A DNA stretch of 64,000 nucleotides from Brevibacterium sp. 239c (GCF_900169365.1 NZ_FXZH01000009.1:1-64000), one strand, 5' to 3'. Numbered from the stretch's first letter, positions 8,876 to 17,768 are shown. Numbers and translations are program-made. Notes: a model not told the origin generated them from the letters alone.

Positions 8876-9426
8876 CGGCGACGCCCCCGCATCGGTACGG
8901 CAGGCCGAATGACGTCTTCCATTGCTGCTGTCTCCTCCTGGCTCATGCGCCGTGGTCGGGAACTGGTTCGGTCTACGAAGACGATGACCGTCTCCGCCAG
9001 CGTATAGGCGACCGAGCCGTCGGGTTCGGCGATGACGTAACCGATGGTCACAGACGCCGGTTTGACCTCGCTGATGACCAAGTCGATGGCGATGGGTCCC
9101 GCGCGGTAGAGAATCGGCCGACGATATTCGATCGCATGCGAGGCCACGAGCAACTCAGTGGTCTCCGAGGCTGCGCCGAAGATCGGGGGGATCCTAATTC
9201 CCGATATGGTGTCCGTTATTCCGAACTGCCCAGGCGTTGTGGGTGCGTCCACACTGTGTGTCGGTGACCCCAGTGCTCGGACACGCGCCTCTTCGAGCAG
9301 GCGCAGCTGGGTGACATTGTTGACGTGACCGTAGGCATCCATGTCACCCCATCTCAGCTCCAGCAGTACTCGCGTGAATTCGTCCAGCAGGGGGTTTGTG
9401 GTGCCATTGTGCATATGACCCATCAT
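8872..9426 (-). CDS. Acyl-CoA thioesterase, 4HBT hot-dog family
   Basis: A 184-residue hot-dog-fold protein. The RWGDMDAYGHVNNVTQLRLLEEAR block near residues 25-48 carries the Asp and the GHVNN signature of 4-hydroxybenzoyl-CoA thioesterase-like proteins. EYRRPILYRAGPI and a C-terminal VIVFVD strand complete the fold. It probably hydrolyses an acyl-CoA thioester in the cytosol; the substrate is not predictable. Several nearby Met codons make the exact start uncertain, and the upstream ribosome site is weak. The stop overlaps the start of the following hypothetical gene by four bases. It is divergent from tesB. Confidence 0.85.
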   Translation of the reverse strand: MMGHMHNGTTNPLLDEFTRVLLELRWGDMDAYGHVNNVTQLRLLEEARVRALGSPTHSVDAPTTPGQFGITDTISGIRIPPIFGAASETTELLVASHAIEYRRPILYRAGPIAIDLVISEVKPASVTIGYVIAEPDGSVAYTLAETVIVFVDRTSSRPRRMSQEETAAMEDVIRPAVPMRGRRR

Positions 9427-9508
9427 GCCACTTTCACTGCGGCAGTGACGGCCACGATAGAATCATGAACACACGCACGAGATTCATTGTCGCAGGCTGG
9501 AGGCCCAT

Positions 9509-10417
9509 ATGAGCGATGTAGAACCCACGACTGCAGAGGCGAACATCGACACCTTGCGCAGAGTGCTCGAACTCGAGAGCCTGAGCTTCACCTCGGATTC
9601 CCGAGAGAGCGACTATTTCGTCGGACAGAACCAATACAAACCCGACGGACGTGTCTTCGGCGGTCAGGTGGTGGCGCAGTCCGTTGTGGCTGCAGCAGCG
9701 ACCCTGCCCGATGAACGCCTCATCCATTCACTTCACGGGTACTTCCTGCGCGCCGGGGATGTCAGCGAACCGATTGAGTTCGGTGTCGAACGACTCCGTG
9801 ACGGACGCTCGTTCTCTGCCCGTCGTGTCCACGCCTATCAGAAGGGTGCGCCGATCCTGTCCCTGATCGCCTCGTTCCAGGTCGAACAGGAGGGCCTTGA
9901 ACACGCTGAGGCCATGCCGTCCGGCCTGCCTGGACCGCTGGAGTGCCCGGAACTGCGCGAGATCCTGGCAGGACAGGACACACCTCAGGTCACCGAATGG
10001 CTGAATAAACGCCCTTTCGAGATTCGCCCAGTGGAGGAATCCCTGTACAGCTTGACCACCGATGATCGACAGCGCGAACAGCAGCACGTATGGTTCCGTG
10101 CCAGTTCGACCTTCGGCGATGATCCTGTACTCAATGCGGCGGCTCTGGCCTATGCCAGCGATTTCAACCTGTTGGAACCGGTGCTGCGCCGTCAGGGGCT
10201 GAGCTGGACGAGCCCGGGGCTACGGGTCGCGAGCCTGGATCATGCCATGTGGTGGCATCGTCGGGTCAGAGTCGATGAGTGGATGCTCTACGTTCAGGAA
10301 TCGCCTGCAGCCCAGGGCGGCCGCGGTCTCGGGTACGGGCGCATCTTCGCCCAGACCGGCGAGTTGCTGGCCACAGTGGCGCAGGAGGGCATGGTCCGAA
10401 TCAAGGCAACTCAGTGA
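9509..10417 (+). CDS. tesB: Acyl-CoA thioesterase II
   Basis: A 302-residue TesB-family double hot-dog enzyme hydrolysing medium- to long-chain acyl-CoA. Motifs include GRVFGGQVVAQ and HSLHGYFLRAGD in the first hot-dog and SLDHAMWWHR and GRGLGYGRIF in the second, with the Asp-Thr/Ser-Gln type active site expected between them. The length fits the family at about 290-300 residues. It is divergent from the smaller thioesterase gene across 82 bases. Its stop overlaps the GTG start of a small membrane protein gene. Confidence 0.93.
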   Translation: MSDVEPTTAEANIDTLRRVLELESLSFTSDSRESDYFVGQNQYKPDGRVFGGQVVAQSVVAAAATLPDERLIHSLHGYFLRAGDVSEPIEFGVERLRDGRSFSARRVHAYQKGAPILSLIASFQVEQEGLEHAEAMPSGLPGPLECPELREILAGQDTPQVTEWLNKRPFEIRPVEESLYSLTTDDRQREQQHVWFRASSTFGDDPVLNAAALAYASDFNLLEPVLRRQGLSWTSPGLRVASLDHAMWWHRRVRVDEWMLYVQESPAAQGGRGLGYGRIFAQTGELLATVAQEGMVRIKATQ

Positions 10418-10671
10418 ACCAAGACACCGCGATGATCGAGATCCTCGGGAAGATCATCTCTCGACTGGTCAACGTCGCTCTCTTCATCATCATCACCATC
10501 CTTGCCCTGGTCTTCATTCGTGAGGGCGCAGACATGAACCTGGCCCTGATTGCGCTGATATCGATCATGATCGGGATCGTCGGCACCATCTTGTTGAGAT
10601 ATCTGTTGAAGCTTGTGCTGCGCATCGGCAATCTGTTCTCACCAGATCAGCATCAGCCGCCTGAAAGCTGA
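10414..10671 (+). CDS. Small two-helix membrane protein
   Basis: An 85-residue hypothetical protein with two predicted transmembrane segments, about residues 16-32 (rich in Val, Ile and Leu) and 41-66, and a short polar C-terminus. GTG at 10414 overlaps the tesB stop (GTGA), which supports translational coupling; an ATG at 10432 is the alternative start. It is the last gene before a strong terminator. I recognise no family and cannot give a function. Confidence 0.65.
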   Translation: MNQDTAMIEILGKIISRLVNVALFIIITILALVFIREGADMNLALIALISIMIGIVGTILLRYLLKLVLRIGNLFSPDQHQPPES

Positions 10672-10679
10672 TGCCCCCG

Positions 10680-10724
10680 CCAATAGCTGATGCCCCGGTC
10701 GACGACCGGGGCATCAGCTATTGG
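10680..10724. terminator. Bidirectional hairpin terminator
   Basis: A perfect 22-bp inverted repeat, 10680-10701 against 10703-10724, with a single central unpaired base, between the convergent tesB group and ettA. There is no long T-run on either side, as is common for actinobacterial terminators. Confidence 0.8.
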
Positions 10725-10773
10725 TATTCGACTCTGTGCGCTGCGCTGACTGCACGCAGAGCACAGAACTCAA

Positions 10774-12456
10774 TCAGTCACGGGTAAGGCGACGGTGGGT
10801 CACACGGTGAGGGCGAGCTGCGTCTTCACCGAGGCGGTCGACCTTGTTCTCCTCGTAGGACTCGAAGTTGCCTTCGAACCAATACCAGTTCGCAGGATTG
10901 TCTTCTGTGCCCTCCCACGCAAGGATGTGGGTCGCCACCCGGTCGAGGAACCAACGGTCGTGCGAGACGACCACGGCACAGCCGGGGAACTCGAGGAGGG
11001 CGTTTTCCAATGAACCCAAGGTTTCGACGTCGAGGTCGTTAGTCGGCTCATCGAGCAGCAGCAGGTTTCCGCCCTGTTTGAGTGTCAACGCCAGGTTGAG
11101 GCGGTTGCGCTCACCACCGGAGAGCACGCCGGCCTTCTTCTGCTGATCGGGACCCTTGAAACCGAAGGCGGAGACATATGCTCGTGAAGGCATCTCAACA
11201 TTGCCCACCTGGATGAAGTCGAGTCCATCGGAGACGACCTCCCACAGATTCTTGTTCGAGTCGATACCGCCACGCGACTGGTCGACATATGAGGTCTTAA
11301 CGCTGTCGCCGATCTTGAGATCTCCGCCGTCGAGCTCTTCCTGCCCGACGATGGTCTTGAACAGAGTCGACTTGCCGACACCGTTGGGGCCGATGACACC
11401 GACGATGCCGTTGCGCGGCAGGGAGAAGCTGAGACCGTCGATGAGGAGACGACCGTCGAAGCCCTTCTGCAGTTTGGAAGCCTCGATGACAATGTCGCCG
11501 AGGCGAGGACCGGCAGGAATCTGAATCTCTTCGAAATCCAGCTTCTTGGTCTTCTCGGCCTCTGCGGCCATCTCTTCATACCGAGCCAGACGAGCCTTCG
11601 ACTTCGTCTGTTTGGCCTTCGGGTTCGACCGGACCCACTCGAGTTCGTCTTTGAGGCGCTTCGACAGCTTCGCGTCCTTCTTGCCCGCGACCTGCAGACG
11701 TTCCTGCTTCTTCTCCAGGTAGGTCGAGTAGTTGCCCTCGTAGGGGTAGAGGTGTCCGCGATCGATCTCGGCGATCCATTCGGCAACGTGGTCGAGGAAG
11801 TACCTATCGTGAGTGATCGCGATGACGGCGCCGGGGTAGGACCGCAGGTGCTGCTCCAACCACAGCACGGACTCGGCGTCCAGGTGGTTTGTGGGCTCAT
11901 CGAGCAGGAGCAGATCGGGCTTTTCGAGGAGCAGCTTGCACAGCGCCACGCGGCGGCGCTCACCACCGGAGAGCACACTGACTTCGGCTTCTGGCGGTGG
12001 GCAGCGCAGAGCGTCCATCGCCTGCTCCAGCTGAGAGTCCAGATCCCAGGCATCGGCAGCATCGATGGCTTCCTGTAGCTTGCCCATCTCTTCCATCAGG
12101 GAATCGAAGTCCGCGTCAGGGTTGGCCATCTCCTCTGAGATGGCGTTGAAACGGTCAAGCTTGGCTTTGATCTCACCGACGCCCTCTTCGACGTTGCCGA
12201 GGACAGTCTTGTCCTCGTTCAGGGGCGGCTCCTGCAACAGGATGCCCACGGTGTAACCGGGGCTGAGCCGAGCCTCACCGTTGGAAGGCTGTTCGAGCCC
12301 GGCCATGATCTTAAGGATCGTCGACTTACCGGCACCGTTCGGACCGACCATGCCGATCTTCGCTCCGGGATAGAAGGACATCGACACGTCATCGAGAATG
12401 ACTTTGTCGCCGTGCGCTTTACGCGCCTTGTGAAGGGTGTAAATGAATTCGGCCAT
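10774..12456 (-). CDS. ettA: Energy-dependent translational throttle protein EttA (ABC-F)
   Basis: A 560-residue ABC-F ATPase that binds the ribosomal E site and links ATP supply to the first rounds of elongation. There are two nucleotide-binding domains. Walker A motifs are GPNGAGKST at 38-46 and GPNGVGKST near 355. LSGGERRRVAL lies near 162 and LSGGERNRLNLAL in the second half. DEPTNHLD and DEPTNDLD are the Walker B regions. The arm/linker between them is rich in Lys and Arg. There are no membrane segments, so it is not a transporter. The ribosome site lies inside a short hairpin at 12458-12472. From memory it sits in the same conserved neighbourhood as Rv2477c. Confidence 0.95.
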   Translation of the reverse strand: MAEFIYTLHKARKAHGDKVILDDVSMSFYPGAKIGMVGPNGAGKSTILKIMAGLEQPSNGEARLSPGYTVGILLQEPPLNEDKTVLGNVEEGVGEIKAKLDRFNAISEEMANPDADFDSLMEEMGKLQEAIDAADAWDLDSQLEQAMDALRCPPPEAEVSVLSGGERRRVALCKLLLEKPDLLLLDEPTNHLDAESVLWLEQHLRSYPGAVIAITHDRYFLDHVAEWIAEIDRGHLYPYEGNYSTYLEKKQERLQVAGKKDAKLSKRLKDELEWVRSNPKAKQTKSKARLARYEEMAAEAEKTKKLDFEEIQIPAGPRLGDIVIEASKLQKGFDGRLLIDGLSFSLPRNGIVGVIGPNGVGKSTLFKTIVGQEELDGGDLKIGDSVKTSYVDQSRGGIDSNKNLWEVVSDGLDFIQVGNVEMPSRAYVSAFGFKGPDQQKKAGVLSGGERNRLNLALTLKQGGNLLLLDEPTNDLDVETLGSLENALLEFPGCAVVVSHDRWFLDRVATHILAWEGTEDNPANWYWFEGNFESYEENKVDRLGEDAARPHRVTHRRLTRD

Positions 12457-12457
12457 A

Positions 12458-12472
12458 ATAACCTCAGGTTAT
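12458..12472 (-). promoter_or_regulatory. Hairpin covering the ettA ribosome binding site
   Basis: On the minus strand ATAACC, a TGA loop and GGTTAT form a short perfect hairpin directly before the ettA ATG. The GAGG ribosome site is within the loop and 3' arm, so folding would hide it. Control by this structure is an inference. Confidence 0.45.
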
Positions 12473-12522
12473 CGGTTCGGCACGCTCAAGTGCCAATTGG
12501 ACCACTCCCTGTGGCGCTGCGT

Positions 12523-13206
12523 TCAGCCGCCGCCCAGGGACGGTGCTTCACCGGATGATGACCCCTCGGAGGAGCCGCCTCCTGACGAGGAACCTTCGGT
12601 TGAGGATCCCTCTGACGTAGAGCCATCTGATGATGTCCCCTGCGAGGAGGTGTCTTCCGATCCCCCGTCAGGCGATGGGCTTTCAGACGGACCGTCCTTG
12701 CCGTTGATGTCCTCGCCAGGCATGTGCCCGGCCCCGTTGGAGTCGCCGTCCTTCTCACGTTTGTCTCCTTCAGGTGCTTTGACACCCTTCGGACGTTCGA
12801 CTTCGCCGAACAGACATGACCCCGTCGACTCGGTCGGCGGCATCAGTTCCGCGTTTGCCTTACCCTTCCGAATCTCGCCGATGACGCACCCTTTGGCGGT
12901 CTTCACACCGAACATCTTCGAGGGAACATCATTGCCCAACGGCGAGTCATCGATGGTGGCTTCGAGCTGCTTCGGCTCGTAGCCGGCATCGATCATGGTT
13001 TTGAAGAACTTCTTCGTTGAAGGAACTTTGTCCTCGTCGCCGGTCAGCGGCTTGAGAGCTGCTACGACTTTGTCGACCTCCGCGACTGGCTTGGCCGGGG
13101 TGCGATCCGGCGTTGGCTGAGCATCTTCACCGCCTATTCCCAGCAGTGAGCAGCCCGACAGAGAAATGGTCAGAACTCCGAGACTCAGGAGCGGAACGAG
13201 ACGCAT
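12523..13206 (-). CDS. Lipoprotein with Ser/Gly/Glu-rich tail
   Basis: A 227-residue predicted lipoprotein. It has a short signal peptide with lipobox ISLSGC near residue 19. A globular domain follows (about 45-140) with two Cys in KGCVIGE and GSCLFGE that may form a disulfide. The C-terminal 80 residues are low complexity: charged, then Ser/Gly/Glu repeats. The domain resembles the actinobacterial DUF6993 lipoprotein family, which I recall only loosely. ATG at 13206 was chosen over a TTG at 13212 because GAGG lies upstream at good spacing. It precedes ettA on the same strand; its role is unknown. Confidence 0.75.
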   Translation of the reverse strand: MRLVPLLSLGVLTISLSGCSLLGIGGEDAQPTPDRTPAKPVAEVDKVVAALKPLTGDEDKVPSTKKFFKTMIDAGYEPKQLEATIDDSPLGNDVPSKMFGVKTAKGCVIGEIRKGKANAELMPPTESTGSCLFGEVERPKGVKAPEGDKREKDGDSNGAGHMPGEDINGKDGPSESPSPDGGSEDTSSQGTSSDGSTSEGSSTEGSSSGGGSSEGSSSGEAPSLGGG

Positions 13207-13346
13207 CAACAACCTCAGCAGGTGGGAACGATGAACAGTCTCACTTTAGCCGATCGTCGGCCCAATAGAGTTCAGATCTGACGTGTGCGAGCCCCAGTCT
13301 CAACTGTGATCTGTGCAATGACACAGCACCGGCCCAAAGACCCGGC

Positions 13347-14000
13347 TCAGAAAGGCGCCGCTGCGCTCACCGTGTCTCGTGCGATTGCGTCATCGAGGTT
13401 TCCGGAGTCTCCCCCACCTGGTTCGGACTCATCGGCGTCAGCGACCGCAGTGTCTGCGGTGTATTGTCCGGTGTCTTCTGCGTCGTCGTTGTTCGCAGAT
13501 CCCAGACCGAATCTCGACCCGTCCGAGACATCGGACCCACCATTTTCAGGGCCCTCCGCAAACGAGCCCCATCCCGCTTCGCTGCCTGCCGACGTCTGCT
13601 GCTGACCTTCCTGTTGCTGGCCATCCTGTTGTCTGCTCACACCGCTGGCCCTCTGATAATTGGCGGTGCCATATCTCAGATCTGGGCCGATGTGCTCGGC
13701 TATGACGGTCGGAGCAATACCTTTCTTCTCCTCCGTCGACCATTCGCGAATCTTCAGGGTTCCCTGCACGACGACGGACATTCCCTGATGGATGCTCATC
13801 GACGCATTGCTGGCCAAGGGCCCATAGCAGTCGATGCTGAACCACGAAGTCGTATCGGCGGCGTATTCTCCCGTCCCCTTGTCGAGACGCCAATGATTCA
13901 CGGCCAGACGGAACGAGGCACAGGCCCTGCCCGAGGGCAGCGTCCTGCTCTGCGGATCGGCGGCAACAGTACCGCTGAGGGCGATCGGAATGATGGACAT
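13347..14000 (-). CDS. Single-stranded DNA-binding protein paralogue
   Basis: A 217-residue OB-fold protein. The N-terminal 110 residues match SSB: IALSGTVAADPQSR, ASFRLAVNHW, TSWFSIDCYG, and VVVQGTLKIREW. The C-terminal half is low complexity: Gln/Gly, then acidic and Ser-rich. It ends in AAPF and lacks the DDDIPF-type acidic tip that recruits partners in canonical SSB, so it is probably a second, specialised SSB (compare Rv2478c). The main ssb would lie elsewhere. Confidence 0.9.
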   Translation of the reverse strand: MSIIPIALSGTVAADPQSRTLPSGRACASFRLAVNHWRLDKGTGEYAADTTSWFSIDCYGPLASNASMSIHQGMSVVVQGTLKIREWSTEEKKGIAPTVIAEHIGPDLRYGTANYQRASGVSRQQDGQQQEGQQQTSAGSEAGWGSFAEGPENGGSDVSDGSRFGLGSANNDDAEDTGQYTADTAVADADESEPGGGDSGNLDDAIARDTVSAAAPF

Positions 14001-14138
14001 CGTGTTACCTCACTTCTGCTGAGCGTTACGTGATCGGACTTGCCGGATCACCCATCGGGGACGAATCAGCCTGAAACCGTTCGATCACGTCAACCATCAT
14101 TGAACACATCTGGCGCCGCCGTCTGCCAGACATGAGAA

Positions 14139-14175
14139 ATGCCCTGTGGACGGTGATTGACCGTCCACAGGGCAT
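14139..14175 (-). terminator. Terminator after the GTPase pair
   Basis: A perfect 16-bp inverted repeat, 14139-14154 against 14160-14175, with a five-base loop, lies just past the stop of the last GTPase gene. The minus strand continues with TTTCTC. Confidence 0.8.
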
Positions 14176-14210
14176 TCGCACACGAGTCGCCGCTCATGTG
14201 CACAGAAGTG

Positions 14211-15791
14211 TCAACGCAGTGTTTCGTAGGCGCGTCGGTGTTCGTCGATCACGGCGTTGACTGGCTCAAGATAGGAACTCTGAGCCGCACTGCCCACGGC
14301 CTCGCGAAGTGTGCGATCGACGTCTCTGGCTGCCTCATCGGCTCCATTGGCGCGTGCAGATTTAGCGATCACCGAACTCACAACAGATCCGATGATGCCT
14401 ACCGCCAGGAGCCCGATACTCACGATCCAGCTCCATCCCGGAAGTGTTCCCGGCATAACGATGGCAAGGATCGCGGTGGCGATGACACCCAACAGGCCCA
14501 GGATCGTGGCGATGAAGAAGATGATCTGCAGAATCTTGGCCACGGACCACCAGCCGGGAGTCTGCGGTTTGATATCCACAGCTGTGACGGCCGAGTCGAG
14601 GGCTTCGGAGAGCTCGGTGGTACTCTCCTTCTCGGCTTCCAAGACTGCACTCTGCCATGGTCGCGGCATGGACGACACGGTTTCTGCGATCAGTTCGTGA
14701 GCCATCAGACGCACCTGAGAGCTTTGAGCTTTGCTCGTCGCCGGCACAGACGCGCGAATCAGCTCGTCTCGGCCCTGGCCGTGTTTGGCGCCCAACGGGT
14801 CGGGAGCGTTCCGCTGCATCCATGCCAGCACCGGATATCCGGTCTTGCGATAGGCACGGCGAATGTAGTCATCGTGGACTGTCTGTGCGACGGCTTCTAC
14901 ACCTGCGGCGTCAGACATGGTCTCCACCAGCTTTGAGGCTCCCGGACGCTCATCAGGTGGAACCACGGGCTCGCCGAGTTCGTTCTGCATCCGTTTGGCC
15001 ATGGCCTGCATATCGGCCAACAGCCTCTCAGAGGCTGCCTGCTTGGAGTCGACCGTGTCGGCCAAGATCGACCTGACCTGGGGAATCCCTTCACGGGTGA
15101 GGGCGGAGGTCATGTGCACCTTCGTGTCGGTGAGCCCGTCCTCAACGAGAAGCTGCTGCAGGTGGTCGGCGGCAGCTTTCTGCTCTTCGTCACTGAGTTT
15201 GTCGACCTGGTTGAGAACGACGACCATGTTCGAGCTGTTCTCTGCCAGTTTCGCCAGGTATTCGGAGTGAAGTGAAAAGTCAGCGTACTTCTGTGGATCA
15301 ACGACCCAGAACACAACGTCGACGAGCCCCACCAGTCGATCGGATTCGACACGGTGCTTGACTGCGGTCGAATCGTGGTCAGGCAGATCGAGCAGGATCA
15401 GCCCATGGAGCTTACGCTGATCGTCACCGTCGAGCGCCGATTCGCGCCAGGTCCGGCTGCGTTCGGGCACATGCAGCCAGTTGAGGATGTCGTTGCCGCC
15501 TTCGCCCCAGACGCATGCGGTGGGGCGCGACGTAGTCGGGCGACGAACGCCGACCCGAGCGATGTCCAGTCCGGCGACGGCGTTGAACAATGAAGACTTT
15601 CCAGACCCCGTGGAACCAGCAAAGGCCACGACGGTGAACTCCTCCCCCAAGCCGAGGCGATCCTCGGCGCGGTTGAGCAGGTTCTGTGCATCAGCGCGAA
15701 CTTCGGAACTCAGTTTCTCGGGTCCCAGAGACAGGGTCTGCCGGATGCCTTCGGCCCGACGACTGATCTCGGACTGTGCAGGATCGTTCAC
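14211..15791 (-). CDS. Dynamin-like GTPase with C-terminal membrane hairpin
   Basis: A 526-residue P-loop GTPase. The G1 motif AGSTGSGKSS lies near residues 59-68, a G2-like Thr is in RRPTTSRPTA, G3 is DLPDHDS and G4 is NQVDKL. A helical region is followed by two hydrophobic segments near residues 415-440 and 447-465, then a basic and helical tail. This layout is typical of bacterial dynamin-like proteins that bind or remodel membranes. It overlaps the upstream GTPase gene in an ATGA junction, and such pairs often form hetero-oligomers. Function here is inferred only from the architecture. Confidence 0.82.
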   Translation of the reverse strand: MNDPAQSEISRRAEGIRQTLSLGPEKLSSEVRADAQNLLNRAEDRLGLGEEFTVVAFAGSTGSGKSSLFNAVAGLDIARVGVRRPTTSRPTACVWGEGGNDILNWLHVPERSRTWRESALDGDDQRKLHGLILLDLPDHDSTAVKHRVESDRLVGLVDVVFWVVDPQKYADFSLHSEYLAKLAENSSNMVVVLNQVDKLSDEEQKAAADHLQQLLVEDGLTDTKVHMTSALTREGIPQVRSILADTVDSKQAASERLLADMQAMAKRMQNELGEPVVPPDERPGASKLVETMSDAAGVEAVAQTVHDDYIRRAYRKTGYPVLAWMQRNAPDPLGAKHGQGRDELIRASVPATSKAQSSQVRLMAHELIAETVSSMPRPWQSAVLEAEKESTTELSEALDSAVTAVDIKPQTPGWWSVAKILQIIFFIATILGLLGVIATAILAIVMPGTLPGWSWIVSIGLLAVGIIGSVVSSVIAKSARANGADEAARDVDRTLREAVGSAAQSSYLEPVNAVIDEHRRAYETLR

Positions 15792-17485
15792 AATGCCACC
15801 TCAAGTCGATCACCGGAGGCGCGAAGTGCGCCCGCTTGCCGCGCCGGTACCGCGGATAGTCGTAGTACGTTGTCAAAGGGCGCACGGCAACCGCCGACGA
15901 TTCCCGCCGCTGTGGTCAGGAAGCGATCCCTGATCGAGCCGATGAGATTCACGGCCTCCTGCTCACCGAAGATCGTGCCGGCGAGGCTGAGGGCGACATT
16001 CGCGTCATTGCGCGAAACGTGATTGTTCTCGGAAGAGTATTTTGGATCCCAGAATGCCGCGTATTCGACAACGGCACAGACTCCGCCGACTCCGAACGAA
16101 AGAATTCGAGCCTTGGACTTCTTGCCCTGCCCGATGTCACGCACCAGCGCATTCACTTCGCTGGACCATCCGCTGACGGCGGACTTGACCGAGTCCTCGA
16201 GGTCCTTTGCGCTCTGGCGGAGTTCAGGATGGGCATCCAGCAGCGCAGAACCGGCCGGGTCACGCAGCCACTGAGCACCGACCTCGTCAACGACGCCGAT
16301 TGCCTGCTCCCGCAGTGAGATCGCGGCGCTGCGCAGGATCGCAATGTGCAGAGGCGAGGCAGCATCGTGTTTGCCGGTGACTGCGGCAGAGATTCTGTCG
16401 CGCATGCGCGCCATTGTGGGCTCCAGACCGCGGAAGAGCTGCCCCGTACCAACGAAGTCCTGCCACCTGGCATTCACCTCACCGTGCAGAACCCGGCCGT
16501 CGGAGAACACCTCGGCAAGGCCTGTGTCTGCAGCCTGGAAAGTCTGATCAAGGCTGAGCTGCAGGCGGTCAAACGTGGACTCCTGCGACTCGGCGTAATC
16601 GGCCAAAGACTTCACCTGAGCAGGTAGTGCACCGATCGAACCGGTGAGGGTCCGCTGACGAATCCGCTCCTGTGAAAGGCCCTCCGAACTCACCTGGCTG
16701 GTCCAGGACCGGATCGGATAGATCGCGGAGTGAGGAAGCAGACCCTCTTCCAGTTCGAGTTCGGCCACTGCGAAGATCGGGGAGTTCTCCAGTCCCGCTT
16801 CCGAAAGCAGGCTGGAGAGGTGGTGCCTGACCTCACGGTTGGCTTCCGGCGGTACCCGGTCGAGCACGATGGCTACCGAGGTGTTGCGCACGGCAGCATC
16901 CTTGAGCAGTACCCAGGGTGCTGCATCGGCATAGCGGTTTGCTGTGGTCACAAACATCCATAGGTCGGCACTCATCAGAATCCGACGGGCCAGATCACGG
17001 TTCGATTCGGCGATGGAGTCGATATCTGGGCAGTCGAGCACAGCAGTGCCCGGTTCGATGCCCTCATCTTGGATCAGCACAACAGAGGGAGTCGAAGTCG
17101 TGGGGTCCGTGCTGCGTGGCAGATCGGACAGAAATGACTGTGATTCGAAGAACTTGGCGTCGGCCGGGTTGTGAACCACGATCGGGTTGCCTGTCGTGGG
17201 TCGACGTATACCGGCAGGACTCACCGTTCTCCCCACCAGAGAATTCACCAAGGTGGATTTGCCTGCACCGGTTGACCCGCCGACTGCGATCATGAAGGGC
17301 GTCTGTGTCCGATTGATCCGGGGCAGCAGGTAATCCGTCAGCTCTGAGGAGAGCTGTCGGTGCAGGTTGCGACCATCAGAGCAATCATCGGTCTGCAGGG
17401 TGAAGCGGGTTTCTGAGACTCGCTTCGCGATATCGCTCAGCGCCCCTCCCACTGGTGGCGTCACGGCACTCTTACTGTCTGTCAT
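15788..17485 (-). CDS. Dynamin-like GTPase, paired partner
   Basis: A 565-residue GTPase with G1 GGSTGAGKSTLVNSL near residues 69-83, RRPTTGNP as switch I and DCPDIDS as G3. The expected G4 N/TKxD is degenerate (VLDRVP), so nucleotide specificity may be relaxed. The C-terminal half is helical with a weakly hydrophobic stretch (AGTIFGEQEAVNLIG). It is shorter in membrane segments than its neighbour, suggesting a soluble partner recruited by the membrane-bound one. ATG at 17485 is preferred; the frame is open to 17524 but no ribosome site supports the longer form. It is first in the pair and is followed by an ATGA overlap. Confidence 0.8.
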   Translation of the reverse strand: MTDSKSAVTPPVGGALSDIAKRVSETRFTLQTDDCSDGRNLHRQLSSELTDYLLPRINRTQTPFMIAVGGSTGAGKSTLVNSLVGRTVSPAGIRRPTTGNPIVVHNPADAKFFESQSFLSDLPRSTDPTTSTPSVVLIQDEGIEPGTAVLDCPDIDSIAESNRDLARRILMSADLWMFVTTANRYADAAPWVLLKDAAVRNTSVAIVLDRVPPEANREVRHHLSSLLSEAGLENSPIFAVAELELEEGLLPHSAIYPIRSWTSQVSSEGLSQERIRQRTLTGSIGALPAQVKSLADYAESQESTFDRLQLSLDQTFQAADTGLAEVFSDGRVLHGEVNARWQDFVGTGQLFRGLEPTMARMRDRISAAVTGKHDAASPLHIAILRSAAISLREQAIGVVDEVGAQWLRDPAGSALLDAHPELRQSAKDLEDSVKSAVSGWSSEVNALVRDIGQGKKSKARILSFGVGGVCAVVEYAAFWDPKYSSENNHVSRNDANVALSLAGTIFGEQEAVNLIGSIRDRFLTTAAGIVGGCRAPFDNVLRLSAVPARQAGALRASGDRLEVAL

Positions 17486-17603
17486 CACGCATCCACTCTC
17501 TACGTTTTCCCAGCTGTGCACCAATTGCCACGCCGTAAGAGGAGGTAATTGCTGAGTGCAGGGAAAAACCGGAGAGTCATCGGAGCCGTCAATAGATGAG
17601 AAG

Positions 17604-17677
17604 TACCCCCGGCGGGGCTCGAACCCGCGACCTACCGCTTAGAAGGCGGTTGCTCTATCCAACTGAGCTACGGAGGC
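17604..17677 (-). tRNA. tRNA-Arg(TCT)
   Basis: A 74-base cloverleaf. The acceptor arms GCCTCCG and CGGGGGT pair with two G-T wobbles. The D arm is GCTC/GAGC, the anticodon stem ACCGC/GCGGT encloses loop CTTCTAA (anticodon TCT), and the T arm GCGGG-TTCGAGC-CCCGC is intact. CCA is not encoded. Confidence 0.95.
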
Positions 17678-17714
17678 TCAAATATCCTAACCGATGCCCG
17701 CGGCAGAACAGAAA

Positions 17715-17768
17715 GTGGTCCTCGTTGTCGTCCCGGAGATCGAACCCCGGGACGACAACGAGGACCAC
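17715..17768 (-). terminator. Long perfect hairpin terminator
   Basis: A perfect 22-bp inverted repeat, 17715-17736 against 17747-17768, with a ten-base loop, lies downstream of the small membrane protein gene and before tRNA-Arg. On the minus strand CTTTCTG follows, a weak U-tract. Confidence 0.8.

Noticed and set aside
17530..17560. AGAGGAGGT ribosome-site-like sequence on the plus strand
   Set aside because: No open frame of useful length follows before the tRNA gene.
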